A stretch of DNA of 64,000 nucleotides from Hyperoplus lanceolatus (Eukaryota; Chordata; Actinopteri; Uranoscopiformes; Ammodytidae): contig CM049417.1 of the NCBI GenBank assembly GCA_026929865.2, positions 16,833,501 to 16,897,500 of the forward strand, read 5' to 3'. Positions 1 through 11,815 of this stretch are shown here, piece after piece. How positions within the stretch are numbered: the stretch's first letter is position 1; every line of letters starts with the position of its first letter. The notes under the pieces were generated by a model, which did not search any database, had not been told where the DNA came from, and saw only the letters and a list, made by a program, of their open reading frames with translations. A program made the position numbers and the translations under genes.

Positions 1-589
1 TTTTTCTAAAAACATTGATGAATCAGAGCATAAATTTGATCTAAATGGTGCTTCATTTTAATGACGAATGCTAATCTAAGCTACGACTGTCAGAATGCCC
101 TCTTACTGTAATAAATACTCCTTCCCCCCGTTAGGGGTTACTCCTCCAGTCATGCAAACCTGTTTTTCTCTCTGCACTTACCTCATGATCTCTCATATTC
201 ACTTCATCCTTCATGGGTTGATAAGGAGGATTCAGGCCTGCAGTCTATCCATTCCTCTCGCACACTCAAATCCTGACCCCTTTCATCTCCCACTCTCTAC
301 CTCTTGTAATTACTTAGCAACAACTACAAATACATTGACAATACAGTATTCAGTGATCAGATATGCTAATGATGGTTAATAGTAGTTTATACCAACTCCA
401 AAAAGTTTGATCTAATGTATGAAATTGTGTGGGCTACAAGTGTTATTCATGTGTGTGTGAAAGAAGGGCCACATCTACCAACTGCTGTCTATCCTCACAT
501 TATACATACATACATATCTATTCTTTCCTGCACTTCACACAAGAAATCACTGATCCACTATTCTATAGAATGTACAAATTCAACTCAAA
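1..589. other. AT-rich non-coding sequence, probable tmem88 intron
   Basis: I see no convincing exon, RNA gene or repeat with clear ends here. The short open frames lack family resemblance and splice context. Because the next feature on the plus strand is an internal or last exon of tmem88 whose upstream exon is absent from the window, this stretch is most simply intron of that gene. Confidence 0.4.
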
Positions 590-1277
590 CAGGGCTCCAG
601 AGTACGCCTGTTTAAGGTGCACGTGCGCCTATATATCTGTGGAGTGCGCCTAGATATTTTCACTCGTTGCACCAGTCCACCTGAAACTTCTCACGTCATA
701 TTAAATGTAATATTTGGTATTTGTATGATGTATCTGAGTGCTGCGATATTAATCTAATCACAATCGCGATGTGAGCTAGTGCAATTACATAACCTCACAA
801 ATAGCTGCGATCGCGATTTATTGTAAATATATGTGTGTGCATGTCTATAAACGTTCCAACCACTCCTCTCGTCTTTTTGGTAGCGCCCCTCGGCTCCTCT
901 GACAGTGTGTGTGTATGTCGGAGTAAGTGTATCTACGTGTGCAGCTACATGGCGTGCAGGCATGGGCCTATTATGTTGACACTGAATTGTGGCAGAAAAC
1001 AAACGCAACGTCTGCTGTTTGGGGATATAAAGGATTCAGGTGCGGGCGCCGTTGAACGGATAGAAGTGCTGTTTAAAACTTGGAAGGCTGAAGTCACTAC
1101 GTCATGTGGCAACCGGTGGCAACACACCCAGTGGCAACACATAAGAGTGAAGTTTACAGAGATGCCACACAAATCCTGCTGCACTAATTGGGTGCACCCA
1201 AAATATATGCTGGTGCACCTAAATGAAAACGTTAGGCGCACTGGTGCAACCAATGAAAAGGTTAGTCAGGAGCCCTG
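590..1277. mobile_element. hAT-like non-autonomous DNA transposon
   Basis: The left end reads CAGGGCTCC and the right end reads GGAGCCCTG, so about 690 bp is bounded by an inverted repeat of the CAGGG type used by hAT elements. Subterminal sequence on both sides repeats GGTGCAC or GTGCAC and GCGCC-like words. No transposase frame is present, so it would be non-autonomous. I could not find a clean 8-bp target duplication: the flanks are aactcaaa and tcaaagta. The class is therefore inferred from the termini alone. Confidence 0.5.
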
Positions 1278-1856
1278 TCAAAGTAGTGAATTAAATAAAA
1301 TGCTTCTTCTGTGCAACAAATGTATCCCTATTGAAAATGTTTGATTTGAATATTCAATGTAAATGCAGTCGATATACAGGAAGAGTATACAAAGGCAGTC
1401 TCCATCCTGCTGCATATTTTGTGAAGGGATGAATAAATGAATGAATAGTTTCACTGTTACATAACCACCGCCTGTATACTGCCCAAGTGTATTTGAGTAA
1501 GACAACAGTCACTGCCAGCTGCAGGCACAGCTGCTCCTTGTCTGCCCATGACCTTTGACCCTACTCTAAAAGCAAAGCTTTCTCCAAGTCATAGAAAACA
1601 CCATAACACATTCAGATAACAAGACACAGGATCAAGACTGGAGGGACGCCAGTTTGATACACAGACCAGTAGAACAGAGTCTGACTGGGGAAAGAGTATT
1701 TCTTAACTTCCGCTATTAGCAGAGCCCTTGAGCCCTTGATATCAACTCATCAAATAATGTGTGAAATGTAAAAAGGTTGAATGACAAACTCACCTCTACA
1801 ACAACCTCCATGTCTTCTGACTGATGCTCTTGATGAACTTTTTCCTCTTGTTCCAG

Positions 1857-2141
1857 GTGCGGCCTCATGGGACGACCCCACACTGCTCTGACCTGCTGAC
1901 TGACGGAGGCTGTGTGGCTCTGCTGGTGGTGGGCTTCCTGTTGGTCACTCCTCTGCTGGTGCTGGCTCTGGCTGCATACTGCCGTCTGGCCCGACACCTG
2001 CAGCTGGGCCTGTGCTTCATCCCATACAGCCGGGCCGTCTACAAGAACCTTCCAGCCAGCCGGCACCACGGCCTGGGCACAGGCTGCTGTGGAGGGAAAG
2101 ATGGAGCCGATGGCAGTGGGAAAGGAAAGGTCTGGGTGTGA
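1857..2141 (+). CDS. tmem88: Transmembrane protein 88, last coding exon (partial gene)
   Basis: TMEM88 is a small membrane protein that dampens canonical Wnt signalling by binding the PDZ domain of Dishevelled through its C-terminus. This exon follows a good acceptor (tttcctcttgttccag) and encodes about 94 residues. They contain a hydrophobic membrane span (GGCVALLVVGFLLVTPLLVL), then the basic-aromatic RLARHLQLGLCFIPYSRAVYK segment, a Gly-rich linker and the exact family-ending tetrapeptide K-V-W-V. Human TMEM88 likewise ends SGKVWV and has LLVTGFLLLVPLLVLALASY and VPYSRALY in the same order. The first exon(s), with the N-terminal region and first membrane spans, lie outside the window to the left. 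Teleosts may have two copies; I cannot say which this is. Confidence 0.88.
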   Translation: MRPHGTTPHCSDLLTDGGCVALLVVGFLLVTPLLVLALAAYCRLARHLQLGLCFIPYSRAVYKNLPASRHHGLGTGCCGGKDGADGSGKGKVWV

Positions 2142-2800
2142 GAGGGAGAGTGGGATTGAGTCAGACCATTAGATGAATATGTAAGGAACTGAACAAGAGT
2201 TAACGGCAGTGCATGTAAGGAAAAGCAAAGTGGGGAGGGGAGGAGCGTGTAAATGGAAATTACAATAGCAGCTGAATATTCTGGAATATGCCCTGTTGTA
2301 CATACTGACTTGTGCCGTACTCTCCATGACTTTACTGAGAGCAACATCACTTAAAGTTCAGGACTATAACATTTTGTTAGTGGATATAATTTGGCTGGGC
2401 ATGTTGACTGTTACTGAAATGAAGACCAACTTGTAACAAACTAACCATTTACAACATGGTTTTAAGTATTGAGCAGAGGACCGAGTACACACATAGCATG
2501 TTTTTTCGTAGCAAAATTACAAGGAAACATGCCCAGTTCAAATGCATTAGTTTATGTATACAATCATAAAAAATAAGCAAGCATGATTCTTAAATGCAAA
2601 TTATTATAGTTAAAAAAAAACTTAAAAAAGTGACTATGTAAATACCCTTTCATTATAATAATTATTGACAGCCTTTCCAATACTTGTATTGTATCACATC
2701 TATGTTAAAATAAAAATATGTCTGATGTAGTTGAATATAAAGTTGTTACAAACTATGATCATGTTATTTCATTTTTATAAATAAAACGTTTGGAAACTGC
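2142..2800 (+). other. tmem88: tmem88 3' UTR and poly(A) signal
   Basis: After the stop codon the sequence becomes AT-rich and non-coding. A canonical AATAAA lies at 2780-2785, with a weaker AATAAAA-like run near 2709-2716. The mRNA most likely ends close to 2800. Confidence 0.6.
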
Positions 2801-3633
2801 TGGAGTCTTTATGTCCTGTATTATCATGGGGTAAGATGGGTTGAGCCTCCTCCTACTAAGAAAGGACTACGTTAGATTGTTACAGTTAAAGACAGAATAA
2901 ACTGGCCTAGGTATCAGCCAATACCAATGTGAATGTTCACACAGTTTAACACACATTCAAGTGACACCAGAGCTGTTCCCTGAGAAAATCCCCTGAGAAA
3001 TCAGCTATAAAAACTGTGGAAGGCATAAAATTCATATAGCTAAAGCCAAGCTTGTGTCTCCCCCACGTGGAGAAAGAGTGGAACGACACAAAGATTGCTC
3101 TCATGTATGATTATTGATAATATGACATGACATTTTGGCTGATACCAAATTGCATTAGTCTGAGATGAATACAAGTAAACTATAGGTCTATTGTAATTTC
3201 TATTTGTAGACATGCACAGGTTGTGAAATTTTAGCAAAAACCTTTTTGCTACTCATATGGATTGATCTGAATTTAAAGGCCAGAGAAGGTAAATAAATGT
3301 GTTCAGTAATTTGAATAAACAAGATGTAAAATGTTAAGTTTTGTGCAGCAGATAAACATTTTGTTTGCTTTCCTGTTAGGTATTCTCAACATGAGAGATT
3401 CATTTTGATAGCCATATTACTTTAAAGTTGTATCCATCATGGGATCTACGCATCTACCACATTAAATGGAGATGCAAACTGCATCTATCTGCACTATCTA
3501 TAAACATTACTGTAAAAGTAGAAATAACTCACTTCCCCTAATTCCACCAAATGGGTGACATTTACATGTTGCAACTCTTCCAAATTAAACTTTAGATTTA
3601 TTATTTTTAAGCTGAATCTCATAAGACATATAT
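2801..3633. other. Intergenic, nothing recognised
   Basis: AT-rich sequence between the tmem88 3' end and the first repeat copy. I see no exon, RNA gene or clear repeat boundary. Confidence 0.4.
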
Positions 3634-4108
3634 TTAAAGGTGAAGTAAGCGGTTTATTTATGTTAATATAAGTGTTTAATCACTCTTTATTCATACAGTG
3701 ACCACTTACACGATATGCGCGTTTCATAAAGCCGATCTCTTAGTCAGTTGCTCTGCATGTAATAAGCAATTAGACTTTATGTAGTATCCCGAAGTTTTAT
3801 CCAATTTACAAGAGAGAACGCTACAAACCGACACCCGTCCGCACCCGTCTCACTCATGGTCTTACTGCCGGAGCACGCCTGAGCAACAGATGGGTGAATG
3901 TGTATGCGCCTACAATGGCGGAGCAGGTAAAAATCCTTCCCAATGTCTGTTTTGATGGTTTTTAAATCATGTTTTATCACACTTATGGATCTGAGATGAT
4001 GCTAGATAACGTGCTGCTCGAAGACCGCAGTCATGACCGCAGTGCATTAATGTGGTGACGTAGGGACGAGCGAGGGGACTGCTAACTGCAGTAACTGACA
4101 GGAAGTTG
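3634..4108. mobile_element. TTAA-flanked MITE-like element, copy A (right end missing)
   Basis: It begins TTAAAGGTGAAGTAAGC and is collinear with copy B at 4485-4966. Shared blocks include GCGCGTTTCATAAAGCCGAT, CTACAAACCGACACCCGTC, TATGCGCCTACAATGG and TTATGGATCTGAGATGATGC. Similarity stops near 4108, so the right terminal repeat is absent. It carries ATG GCG GAG CAG directly followed by GTAAAA at 3915-3932, a start-codon plus splice-donor configuration. Confidence 0.75.
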
Positions 4109-4484
4109 AAAACAATATTGGTCAGTCTCAGGAAATTGTAATTAATTTTTAACTAAGTTTATAATATATATATGTATAAAAGTAACAGGACTGATTTTGT
4201 TAACATAGAATTGGCATAAACATGCTTATACACTCAGCACATTCTGGTGATTTATCAAAAAGTATTATTTTAAAAATAAAGAAATACAATTAGATCAATA
4301 ATTTAGGTAACAGGAATGAACATTATGATGTACCCAGTCAACTATTGTTACAATATCATCAAATATATTGAAAATAAAAGGGGGGAACCTACTTTTGGTC
4401 TTCCCATGACCTTTCAGAAGAGCTAAAGTGCTCATATTCCAGTTTAGCAAGGACTTTTGGTAATGTTGCAAAGATTTTAGAGCG
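4109..4484. other. Spacer between two repeat copies
   Basis: AT-rich sequence with no recognisable gene or repeat termini, separating the two related MITE-like copies. Confidence 0.4.
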
Positions 4485-4966
4485 TTAAAGGTGAAGTAAG
4501 CATTTTTTTTATGTTGGTATAAGTGTTAAATCGCCCTTTATTCATACAGTGATCACTTTCATAATGTGCGCGTTTCATAAAGCCGATTTCTCAGTCAGCT
4601 GCTTTGCATGTAATCGGCTGATAAACTTTTCGGGGATCCCGAAATTAATATCCAATCACAAGAGAGACCGCTACAAACCGACACCCGTCTCACTCATTAT
4701 TATGGTCTGACTGCCGGTGCACGCCAGAGTGACAGATGGGTCAATGTTTATGCGCCTACAATGGTGGAGCAGGTAAAAATCCTTTCCCTTTGATGGTTTT
4801 TATCAGGTTTTTATCACACTTATGGATCTGAGATGATGCCAGATAACTCGCTGCTTGAAGACCGCAGTGCATTAATGTGGTCATGTAGGGACAAGCGAGG
4901 AGACTGCTAACTGAAGTAACTGACAGGGAGTTAGCTAAAAGAACCATTCACTTACAGCACCTTTAA
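4485..4966. mobile_element. TTAA-flanked MITE-like element, copy B (both ends present)
   Basis: About 482 bp begin TTAAAGGTGAAGTAAGC and end CTTACAGCACCTTTAA, giving inverted termini TTAAAGGTG(A/C)(A/T)GTAAG. The ends include TTAA on both sides. This could be a TTAA target duplication (piggyBac-like behaviour) or part of the inverted repeat. There is no transposase frame. Copy A at 3634-4108 is a diverged relative in the same orientation. The internal ATG GTG GAG CAG | GTAAAA at 4761-4778 matches the start-plus-donor seen in copy A. Confidence 0.75.
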
Positions 4967-5035
4967 ATGTGTTAGGGTAACAGGACTGAGTGTAAACCTG
5001 GGGACACGACTAAAATGTGTATTTTAACTAAACTA

Positions 5036-6211
5036 TTATGGATTTCTGATGATAACCTCGGGGACAGGTAGTGGCTGATGGTGTCTGGGGAGAGGGATTC
5101 TCTTGGAGATGCAGATGTTGTGCAGAACTGTGCACGCCGCAATCACCGTACAGACCCGTTCTGGGTGCATCCGCATCTCCACATGAAGGCAGTAAAACCT
5201 AAACAAAATAAGAAAAATAATATCCATAGGCCTATGGCACGTGAATGTTTTTTTATTTTAAGGGACGCATATTAGGCTACTCATGATTTACCTGCGTTTG
5301 AGAACCCCGATACATCTCTCAACAACTGACCTAGTTGCGGAGTGGATGTTGTTATATCTCCATTCTTGGTCAGTTGTTGGAGCCACCAGCGGGGTCATCA
5401 GCCACCGTTTCAGTGGGTATCCACTGTCCCCGAGGAGCAGCCCGTTGCACCTATGAAAATAGACTTTATTCAGGTTGCTGTTCATTACGTTGCTAATCAT
5501 AAAATCACTTAAAGTGAAGCTCAAAATAGCCTACCTTCCTTCCTCGAAATCCTGGAGCAACGCACTCTCCCGGAGGATGCGGGAATCGTGGGTGGATCCA
5601 GGCCATCTCGCCACCAAATTAATGATCTTATAATTTGCGTCACAAGCTATCTGTACGTTAACCGAATGATAACCTTTACGGTTAACGTACAGATACTCGT
5701 TGTCAGATGGTGCCTGGATCTGCACATGGGTTCTGTCTATGCAGCCCACGATTCCATGACTACCGGACGCCTGGCGGAACTGTTGCTTCATCGCCGCCAC
5801 CTCGGCCTCGTTTGGGGGGTGGACATAACGAGCGAGACGGCGGCTCAACGCCAGGGAAACCCTCCGGATCACTCGACAGGCGGTCGATCGATGGACACAC
5901 ACCATATCGCCCACCGTGTTTTGAAAAGCCCCGTTCGCATAAAACCGAAGGGCAATCAGCAGTTGCAGGGATGGTGGTAACGCTGCGTTGCGGTCCGACA
6001 CAAACTCCAAGTCTGGTGTCAGCTCTTCGATTAATTCAAACAGATCTCTCCTACAGAATCGAAACCTCTCAATCAGCTCCTCGTCATTATAGAAGTCCAA
6101 TGGATTGCTTCTGTCCCTAATTACTCTTTCCCGTCTAAATGCCCGCTCGTTGTACAGCCTATGTATAATTCGTGCCATGGTTGCGCTGGATAGATTGGAT
6201 GTAATTGCCAT
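5036..6211 (-). mobile_element. PIF/Harbinger transposase, three exons, apparently intact
   Basis: This is a DDE-type transposase of the PIF/Harbinger (HARBI1) family, which cuts and pastes DNA elements and normally needs a Myb-like partner protein. Exons are 6211-5535, 5450-5292 and 5198-5036. GT-AG junctions keep phase throughout (999 nt, 332 residues, stop included). The N-terminus has a basic helical segment (MARIIHRLYNERAFRRERV). A helix-turn-helix-like stretch follows (GDMVCVHRSTACRVIRRVS). The catalytic triad is visible as CIDRTH (first D), WPGSTHDSR (second D) and SVVERCIGVLK (E). No frameshift or internal stop is present. Terminal inverted repeats were not identified. Direct copies of CAGTTGGTGCAA at 6301-6312 and 6400-6411 may be subterminal repeats. 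No Myb-like partner gene is seen, so mobility in isolation is unproven. Confidence 0.88.
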
Positions 6212-8580
6212 AGAAACAGCCTAGAATTTCGACTCTACGCCTGCCTCTGACCAGGCGTAGGATTTACGCCTAGTCTTAGTGAAAAGAACGCTAAGCCCGG
6301 CAGTTGGTGCAACCGGCGTAACGGTTAGGTCGGACTTAGAACGCCAAGTTACGACCAGGCGCAGTTAAGACCATGCTTACGCCCACCCAGGCTTACGCCC
6401 AGTTGGTGCAAGCCAGCCCAGAGGAGAGCGCGAACGCAATACCCCGCTACCACAAATTATGCAGTCGAGATTGCCACATTTGGGGAATTCGGCCAGGTCA
6501 ACCAAACCAACTGTGCAACGATTTGCACTCGCCGACGGACATACACCTCCATGACCATGGTGTCTTCCATGCAGGGTAAGTAGTTCAAGTTCAAGACAGT
6601 AGCTGTGAAGGTCTTATTCAGCTGCATACGAGTTTAACTGACGGTATCACAGAAATAATAAACGATACACTTTTAGGTAGAAAATACAGATAACTGGTAT
6701 TAAACTCAAACAACTGTCGTAGGTAGGCTACATTAAAACGCAAAGTTAATATAACCATAGATATATATCTATGAATATAACAACATTTAACTTCACTTGG
6801 TTAGTATTATTACAGTTTCCCATCATGCTTTGCCGCACTGTTGTCATGGTAGGCATATTCTTTATAGGTCCATGCTAATAGGCTATCCGCTACCATAGAT
6901 AGTAGGCTATATAAAAGGCCGCTACGTGCATAGATATATATAGAACACGTGTATGCCAACTTCCGGAAATATTTGCGCTCAATAAAGTAGGCCTACTGCC
7001 GATATGGGTTATTATCATAGATAGTATAAATGTAATATTCTTCTATAAAAGTCTCACTTGTTATAAATGTTGTCATATCATAAACAAATGGTTTAATAAC
7101 AATTTGGGGTTTCGTTTTTAGCTTTGGTTTCATTCGGCGACTACGGGGCCTGACTCTGATAAATAGGCTAGCCTACAGCGTCGATGTGATAGGCTATTTC
7201 CAGAAGGAGACGCAGGAATAAATCAGAATGATGCGTATATGACCACAGATAGTATATTAAAAAGGTAGTAGTTTGTTTCCAACAACAGGCCAACATTACT
7301 TATTATTGTCCTAATTTAATTCAGGCTGCTGAGCCTGTGTGAGCCTACTGCTACAGATGCAACGAAAACAAAACAGGGAAAAAAGTGATTATACCAACTC
7401 GATAATCATACATAATACGCTCTGGCGCCATCTGGTGGGCAATTAATTTAGCTACATTCTTAGGCTTCTTGTCAATAGGCCTAGGCTACTGTTGGGGCCT
7501 ACTACTTTGTCATTTTAACTCAAAATAACTATTAACCTATTATTGACTAAAATATGTGTTTGAATGACATTTCAAGGAATTTCAGTAAGCCACAATATTA
7601 AAGAAATATAAAAGTGTTTTTTTTCCGGACAGCAAAGTCACCTGGGATGAAGACAGTTGAGTACCGACATGCGCCATTGATGTCATAACAACTCGTGCGC
7701 TGAACTCCAAAAGGCTGTCTCCGAGTCACTTCAAAGTAATTCCTCCAGCAGTTAACGGTTTAGTCCACACACTACATGATATAGTTGTATATTTAGACCA
7801 ACTATTAAGACAATTTATGTTGAGCAAATGTATATCGATAACGACATGCAGAGTAGTCATGTTAAAAGGTCTTAATTAGCTCACCTGGTACACATGCGCC
7901 GTTTCGAAAGTATGCAAATGAACCGGAACTAGATGAATAACATGATGCCAATTGTATATTAGTATAATTTCCTAAAACCTACGTGCTGTCTATAAAGTAT
8001 ACTTAGTTAAATAGCCTGGTTAAAAATTAACGATATAATCATAAAAAGATAAACAGTAGGCTCAAAATACAATTTTCTTTAAAGAAAAAATAAATTAGCA
8101 TTAACGATAATCTAATTGGATTGGACAAAAACATTTATATGACAAAACATAAAAATGGAAGACCTCAACAACGTTAAATGATAGAGGTTAACAACCAGCC
8201 TTAATATCAACATGTTTTGTTCTAATTTTGAATAAATTAGATAAGCTTTTTCATACAGTTGGCCTAGTTTTTCTTACACACTTTAACCTTACCTGAGAAA
8301 TGTTTTAGTAAACAATAATATGACTGGTGCTTCTGTATGTAGGCCTATCTGCATCACAACTCTTTGTCAATCTCAGAGGGAAAGACTTTCTTACTGCAGA
8401 ACCTAGAGCAGGGCTTCAAGGGCAAATGTCTCGACTTCATGAAAGATGACAAGATCAAAATACAGACACTTAAAACTGACCTCTTGAAGGCCAGATCAGT
8501 CACACTGCCGATACACGTTCTGCTTCCTAATCGTTTGCTGCATGTTGATCCTGGTAATTAGCTGGTAAGCCTCTCTGATG
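6212..8580. other. Intergenic AT-rich block between Harbinger and cabp4
   Basis: The first 250 bases are GC-richer and carry repeated TACGCC and CAGTTGGTGCAA words, probably the flank or terminus of the Harbinger element. The rest is AT-rich with many ATAGATATAT and TAGGCTA words. I see no exon with splice support. A short frame around 8364-8561 has no family resemblance. A CTCF-like motif at 7425-7438 is listed separately. Confidence 0.45.
7425..7438 (-). promoter_or_regulatory. Candidate CTCF-binding site
   Basis: The minus strand reads CCACCAGATGGCGC, which fits the vertebrate CTCF core consensus CCASYAGRKGGCRS at all 14 positions. It lies in the gap between tmem88 and cabp4. Occupancy cannot be judged from sequence. 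Confidence 0.5.
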
Positions 8581-8996
8581 GAGGGAGGTCAAGAGGAGAA
8601 GGAAAACCAGAACAGGCGGGATTCAGTACACAGCCATTCACCACCACACAAGTGGAGGACAACACAGAGAGGACCAGAAGAATCGACGGCTTCTTCTTCA
8701 TTTCTTTTCCCACCGTTTAGGAGAGAGACTCAAGGTAAACAAACTGCATTTAGGTAACTGGGTTCCAGAAGCTTGGAAATCAAAGATTGCCAAACAATAA
8801 CCTCTATGTTAAAGTCTTTGATAAACATGATTTAAATCATCTTGCAACTTGTTTTCCATTTGCATCCCAGGAAGCATTTCTGAAAGTATTTCTTCAGCAT
8901 GCAAACATGTTGTATACTGTATCTAACAGGTCATGTATGTTGTTGGAGTGAATGTTACCATTGGATACAAATTGCATGCCTCTCTTTATCCAAAGC

Positions 8997-11383
8997 ATGT
9001 CAAAGGCAGCAGACAGGACACCCTCTACGACCTCAGTTGAGTCAGCTGCAGGAGACAGGTACTTCATGTTTGTGTCATTTTAAGAGTTCTGATAATCAAG
9101 GTGTTGACGTTTAAAGAGAATGCATTTGCCCTTTTTTTTTTATATATTTGTTTCCTAATTTTCTTTTACCTCATTGTAGCAAAAATAGTACTCCCAAGGA
9201 TTCCCCGGCAGGGTCAGTGTCCGACACACCCCCCAAAAAAGTAATGAAGAAGGTCAAGAAAACCACTGAGAGTATGACCAAAGCCTACAATGCCATTCTG
9301 GACAGTGTGTTTGGGGCGGTAAGTAGCCGATTACACCCACATTTTGTGTTTTAGATTCTATCTGTACTGTATTATTGAATATGGTGAGACTTTACGCTTC
9401 TTGGCTATGAACTGACCTGACCTTTGCTGTGGTCTTGTGATCTATTGTTGAAACAGTTATAGCTGTACTGTGTGAACTGTACTCTTTTTACTTTCAACTC
9501 TGACTCCCCCATCCTGCCAAATTTAAACACACTTTTAATCATGACGTAAAATGTAATTCTTTTTCCTAATTTCATTATAAAGCGGAAATCAAATCCGCCA
9601 ATTTAAGGCACAGTGATCTTTTAATAGTGCCCATGGGTCGAGAAGGCCTAATGTCTAATGTCTTAGGTATAAATAAAAAATATGTACATGATTAAGATCT
9701 AAAGGCATATGTCTGCAACAGACAGTTAAAAACACTGTATGTCAGACATTTTAAACATCAGAGTCAGGAGTGAGGTGGAAGTCCAGTAGTGTACTTACAG
9801 GTTTGTTTCTGATCTTTCTGGACCTGCTCTCACTAAGCCTGTGGGTGTGTGTAGTATTAGTGGCTCATTGGTTGAGGCTCAGTGCCACCCTTCATTACTG
9901 TTGCCCAGATGAAGAGCACTTGAAGGTTGACTCAACTAGAAAATAGTAACCAACCGTTATCTATCGTAGGCAACATACGTAGTGTTGTCTTGCACAAGAC
10001 AATGGGGACTTATTTCTAAATATATTTTTATTTTATTTTGTCCATTTACTTCTGACATTTACTTGCAGTATTTTTAGGTGAATGCCTCAAATTACAAAGT
10101 ACTATCAAAGTCTTTGACATTAAAAGAATACAGACATGTCATTAAAAATGTCACATTTTTATCTTCCTAATTTTTAAACTGGAACCCCATTTCAACCTGT
10201 GTTTTATTTCTGTTTTTCTGCAGGAAAGAGAATTAGCTCAGGCGGAGTTGGATGGTGAGTGTCACTGCCATGCTTATCAGTATCATTACCATTGCTAACA
10301 CATAGCTGTATCATAAAATGCTTCATTGTTATATCAGCAAGGCCTTTTCTGTTGCATTTTTTTGTGTGACCCTTGTGATCTTTTCTCACAGAAATGCAAG
10401 AGGCCTTCAAAGAGTTTGACTACGATCAAGATGGATACCTGAACTACAAGGACGTGGCTGAATGCATGAGGACCATGGGATACATGCCCACAGAAATGGA
10501 ACTGTTGGAGATAGTGCAACAAATCAAGATGAGAAGTGAGCTGATAAAAATACTCTTTAAAATACATAGAATACAACCAAAGAAAGGCTATAAAATAATG
10601 ATTATACTTTGAATAAAATAAAAACAACATAGAAATATTATGAAATAAAAAGGGAAAGTAAGAGATTATTTTTACTTTTTTTTAAAAAATTGAATGCTCT
10701 GATTTGGAATATAAAAATATGTATATTTGTTTGAACTGTTTTGACCCCTGACACCTGTCCTCTCCACAGTGGGCGGGTTGATGGATTTTGAGGATTTTAC
10801 TGAACTGATGGGACCCAGGATGATGGGAGAGACTGCTCACATGCTGGGACTCAAAGAGCTCAAGTCGGCCTTTGTACAGGTCAGTCAAGCCATAACAAAA
10901 CAATCCAAGTAGCTTCCATATAACAGCAGAAAAGTGAGTGTTTAGATACATTCCAACAAATGAAACCTGTTAATTTTCAATCGCCATTTCCGTGCATTTT
11001 TGTCCACAGTTTGACTTAATGATAAATGAATGGATGAATGAATTATTTTCGAAGTAAAAGCACCTTTTTCCCTTTTTAAAAGTTTGACCTGGATGGAGAC
11101 GGAAAGATCAACCAGGATGAGATGAAGGAGGCGGTCAAGACGATGCTGGGGGAGAAGCTGAAGAAAGGAGAACTGGAGGAGATCTTAAAGGAGCTGGACA
11201 TTAACGCAGACGGAAACATTGACTTTGAAGGTACAGCACCAGCACATTTATAATTTGTTAGCCAGAAGTGTGTGTGTGTGTGTGTGTTTCGCTTTGCTGC
11301 GCTTAGGTCAGATTCACTCTAACGGATTTTTGTCTTCTCTTTCGTCTTCTTCAGAGTTTGTGATGATGCTCTCCATTCGCTAG
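8997..11383 (+). CDS. cabp4: Calcium-binding protein 4 (neuronal calmodulin-like EF-hand protein)
   Basis: CaBP4 is a calmodulin-like Ca2+ sensor of photoreceptor ribbon synapses that modulates Cav1.4 channels. Coding exons are 8997-9058, 9180-9318, 10224-10254, 10392-10535, 10770-10879, 11083-11230 and 11355-11383. All phases close (663 nt, 220 residues). The start ATG follows a pyrimidine tract and AG at 8994-8995, and a 5' UTR exon may end at the CAAG|GTAAAC near 8733. The N-terminus is Ser/Thr/Lys-rich. EF1 is [14 protein letters not shown]2 is degenerate ([10 protein letters not shown], no loop ligands), EF3 is [12 protein letters not shown] and EF4 is [12 protein letters not shown]. The words [20 protein letters not shown] and FVMMLS match CaBP4 better than CaBP1, 2 or 5. 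The product is shorter than human CABP4 (275 residues), mostly in the N-terminus. AATAAA lies at 11701-11706. Confidence 0.88.
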
Positions 11384-11815
11384 CTTCCGGAAAGAACATG
11401 AGGAAATGGATACACTAACACATAGGCTCTGAATTATTCTACACATAGTTCATCTGAATCATGACAAATATGGTAATGCTTGTAATGTAGGTGTATACTA
11501 CTACTACTACTAGTACTACTACATAATATGTGCCTAACGCTGTCATAATTGTATGAATGATGAATTGTTAAAGGAGTGGGAATGATGCTGTATGTCCTAC
11601 TGCATGGCATCATGCTGTCAAGAGCTATTTTGTTAGGTACAACTCCTTGCAGTGATAAATATATGTGTTTGTAAATAAGGTGAAAATGTTTTGTTATTTT
11701 AATAAAGAAATACAGATGAGGTGAGTATCTTGCCTTTCAGTTAAACATCATGAAGTTACCGTAATATACAATAGGATTGAATGGACTGAGCACATTTAAA
11801 CCTTTCAAACTGACT
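11384..11815. terminator. cabp4 3' UTR and convergent poly(A) signals of cabp4 (+) and tdrd7 (-)
   Basis: cabp4 has AATAAA at 11701-11706. On the opposite strand an AATAAA (plus-strand TTTATT at 11815-11820) is the first clear signal downstream of tdrd7. The two convergent transcripts would therefore end within roughly 100 bp of each other or overlap slightly. Confidence 0.5.

Noticed and set aside
835..1344. A 169-residue plus-strand frame
   Set aside because: It spans the hAT-like element and its flank, has no recognisable domain and no splice context.
8364..8561. A 65-residue plus-strand frame upstream of cabp4
   Set aside because: No family resemblance, no splice or promoter support; probably chance or part of an untranslated region.
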